Shown piece after piece: positions 62,443 to 64,000 of a stretch of DNA of 64,000 bases; position 1 is the first letter of the stretch; every line of letters starts with the position of its first letter. Below the pieces are notes generated by a model. The model worked only from the letters and a program-made list of their open reading frames with translations. It made no database searches and was not told the DNA's origin. The stretch comes from Gammaproteobacteria bacterium HGW-Gammaproteobacteria-15 (GTDB taxonomy: Bacteria > Pseudomonadota > Gammaproteobacteria > Enterobacterales > Alteromonadaceae): assembly GCA_002840125.1 (NCBI GenBank), contig PGZF01000003.1, positions 620,001 through 684,000 on the forward strand, in the 5' to 3' direction. The translations under genes were made by a program, and so were the position numbers.

Positions 62443-64000
62443 ATGAGATCACTGAGCTTTTATATTGCTGCCAGCCTGTTGGCTTGTTCTGTTTCTGCTG
62501 CAACCACGGGGGCCAGTAAAAAATTTCCCGATTACTCTTTGGTGTTAGTTGGCGGTGGCTTGCAAAGTTGTAGCTCTGTAAATACCCGGGGTTGCTCGGC
62601 GCCAGATGTATTTTCTGCTGCAGCGAAGTCGGCGGATGTATTTAGCGTATCGACAGCACATCTGAACAATATTGCCGGTGACAGTTTTTGGAACCCGGAG
62701 CGCGCAATAGAACAACAACAAACGCTGGCATTGCTGGAGTTTGTTCGTAGCAGAATAAACAACGAACAAGTGTCTGAGCGTGAACTGCTAAGGTTGTGGC
62801 GCTCGGCAGAAATAGAAATTGACGGTATCTGGGTATCCGGAAAAGAAAACTATAGCCAACTGAGTGATCGCGAGCGCAACTTTGTACTTGATCAGCTGCA
62901 GGTAATGGCTACAGCGCAAGATAACACTACTCGGCGGCGTACAGCGCAAAGGCAAAAAGAATATGCCAATCTGGCACAAACCAGCGATGCATTTTCAATA
63001 GAGCTGTATCGGAAAATCGTTGAGTTAGCTCAGCAGGTAGCAGGGCCTGCGCGAAAGCCCCGTTTGTTAGTGGTTACCGCTTCGAGCCGTGATCCATTTG
63101 CAGCGGTCGATTTTTACACTAATTTATTTACAGAAGCCGGTGCAGATGTCAGGTGGTTACCCATTAACGCCGCCTATCAGGCTGCCCAACAAAAACGCGT
63201 GGACAATAAACCATCATGCGCGCAATTACCGCAATATCTGGCGGCTTATCATGGTACTTATCAGCGCGAGCGGGTTTATCCTGATTTGATGCAACAGCTG
63301 AGGGAGTTTTGTCAGCAAGGCACTGCAGCAGCTGTTGAGCAGATCCGCCGGGCAGACGCTATTTTTATTAATGGTGGTGATCAAAGCCTGACATTGCAGG
63401 CCCTCAGGTTGGAAGATGGCAGTGTATCGGCTGAACTAAAGCAAATACAATCAATGCTAGATACGGGCCAGATTATTGTTGCCGGCACCAGTGCTGGTAC
63501 TGCTGTGATGTCAGGAGGCTCATATCAGGGCCGTATAACGCCGATGATTAGCAATGGCGACAGCTATAATGCTATGCGTTTCGGCGCTTTTGATTTGCCA
63601 GCACCACAACCTGGCTGCGACAAAGATCAAAGTTGTAGTAATGGTCTGGCAGAAAATCATCTTACTTTTACCTCAACTGGCGGTCTTGGCTTGTTTTCAT
63701 GGGGGGTACTGGATACACATTTTTCTGAACGTGGCCGCCAGGGGCGTTTAATTCGTTTACTGAATGATACGCAAACCCGTTTTGGCTTTGGGATTGATGA
63801 AGCTACGGCAATGCTGGTTGGCTTTAGCAATACAGACAGCGAGCCAGAAGTGAAAATGTCTGTGTTAGGGGCGGCTGGAGTGTATGTAGTTGATACGCAA
63901 GGTATGCAAAATGCAGGCGAGGGTAGTGCAACAGTAATTAAGCAAGTTAACACACATTACCTGACCCGCGGCGATGCGATGGAGATAAAAGACGGTGTGT
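62443..64000 (+). CDS. Exported cyanophycinase (3' end outside window)
   Basis: The 519 visible residues continue past the window edge. A signal sequence covers residues 1-20 (SLLACSVSA; LLAC could also be a lipobox with Cys15). The S51-type serine peptidase motifs are present: NGGDQS at 310-315, the nucleophile Ser350 in AGTSAGTAVMSGG, and DTHFSERGRQGRLIRLL from residue 424, which is characteristic of cyanophycinases. The family cuts cyanophycin to beta-Asp-Arg dipeptides. The long insert between residues 75 and 190 lies before the core and is not familiar to me. The gene is divergent from the TonB receptor. Confidence 0.88.
   Translation, partial: MRSLSFYIAASLLACSVSAATTGASKKFPDYSLVLVGGGLQSCSSVNTRGCSAPDVFSAAAKSADVFSVSTAHLNNIAGDSFWNPERAIEQQQTLALLEFVRSRINNEQVSERELLRLWRSAEIEIDGIWVSGKENYSQLSDRERNFVLDQLQVMATAQDNTTRRRTAQRQKEYANLAQTSDAFSIELYRKIVELAQQVAGPARKPRLLVVTASSRDPFAAVDFYTNLFTEAGADVRWLPINAAYQAAQQKRVDNKPSCAQLPQYLAAYHGTYQRERVYPDLMQQLREFCQQGTAAAVEQIRRADAIFINGGDQSLTLQALRLEDGSVSAELKQIQSMLDTGQIIVAGTSAGTAVMSGGSYQGRITPMISNGDSYNAMRFGAFDLPAPQPGCDKDQSCSNGLAENHLTFTSTGGLGLFSWGVLDTHFSERGRQGRLIRLLNDTQTRFGFGIDEATAMLVGFSNTDSEPEVKMSVLGAAGVYVVDTQGMQNAGEGSATVIKQVNTHYLTRGDAMEIKDGV

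Overview
This window looks like a chromosomal segment of a marine or brackish gammaproteobacterium of the Alteromonadales-like group (Rheinheimera/Alishewanella/Arsukibacterium type). I infer this from the apt-dnaX-ybaB-recR-htpG-adk backbone order, the rnhA/dnaQ and mnmC/fabB divergent pairs, the prkA-yeaH-ycgB stress operon, several large TonB-dependent receptors, a TIGR03503-type protein, a PEP-CTERM protein and MotY. No taxonomic marker was searched, so the assignment is an inference.

Layout. 1-2273: the 3' part of a TonB-dependent receptor followed by a sulfotransferase-like gene. 2338-4751: an HvfABC/bufferin-type RiPP operon: a secreted precursor with nine EGKCG motifs, a DUF692 MNIO enzyme, a DUF2063 partner and a 39-residue membrane peptide. 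4788-13592: housekeeping core (apt, dnaX with a programmed -1 frameshift site, ybaB, recR, htpG with a clear heat-shock promoter, a chemoreceptor, adk). 13614-17002: small heat-shock protein, exported thiol peroxidase, and a REC-CheC protein paired with a PAS-GGDEF protein. 17006-21769: SpoVR/YeaH/PrkA operon. 21998-33641: sodB, grxD, rnt, motY, mnmC, fabB, an ATP-grasp glutathione synthetase-like gene, an exported glutathione peroxidase, rnhA, dnaQ and a TIGR03503-type gene. 33669-34410: four identical tRNA-Asp genes followed by degraded tRNA-Asp-derived repeats. 34440-38946: sensor kinase, response regulator and a TonB receptor with a carboxypeptidase-regulatory-like domain. 39173-41771: hydrolase, AcuI-type reductase and a TetR regulator with two matching operators.

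41900-49300 is the accessory region: PEP-CTERM protein, relics of toxin-antitoxin genes, HigA-like and HI1420-like antitoxin genes (the second frameshifted), a strongly AT-rich block with two overlapping reverse transcriptase genes, then a ParE/Unstab_antitox pair and two small genes. The two RTs (425 and 690 aa, both with an intact YVDD box) resemble the Drt3a/Drt3b pair of the DRT type 3 anti-phage system. Just downstream on the same strand lies a chain of hairpins, one of which displays a CACACAC loop. I propose this is the system's non-coding RNA with its repeat template. This is the most interesting part of the window.

49283-64000: RraA-like protein, gltBD, then a set of genes that together read as a cyanophycin (Arg-Asp polymer) utilisation locus: exported cyanophycinase (running off the end), a TonB-dependent receptor, a YfcC-type inner-membrane carrier and an isoaspartyl dipeptidase for beta-Asp-Arg. 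The dipeptidase lacks the first His of the usual HxH metal motif.
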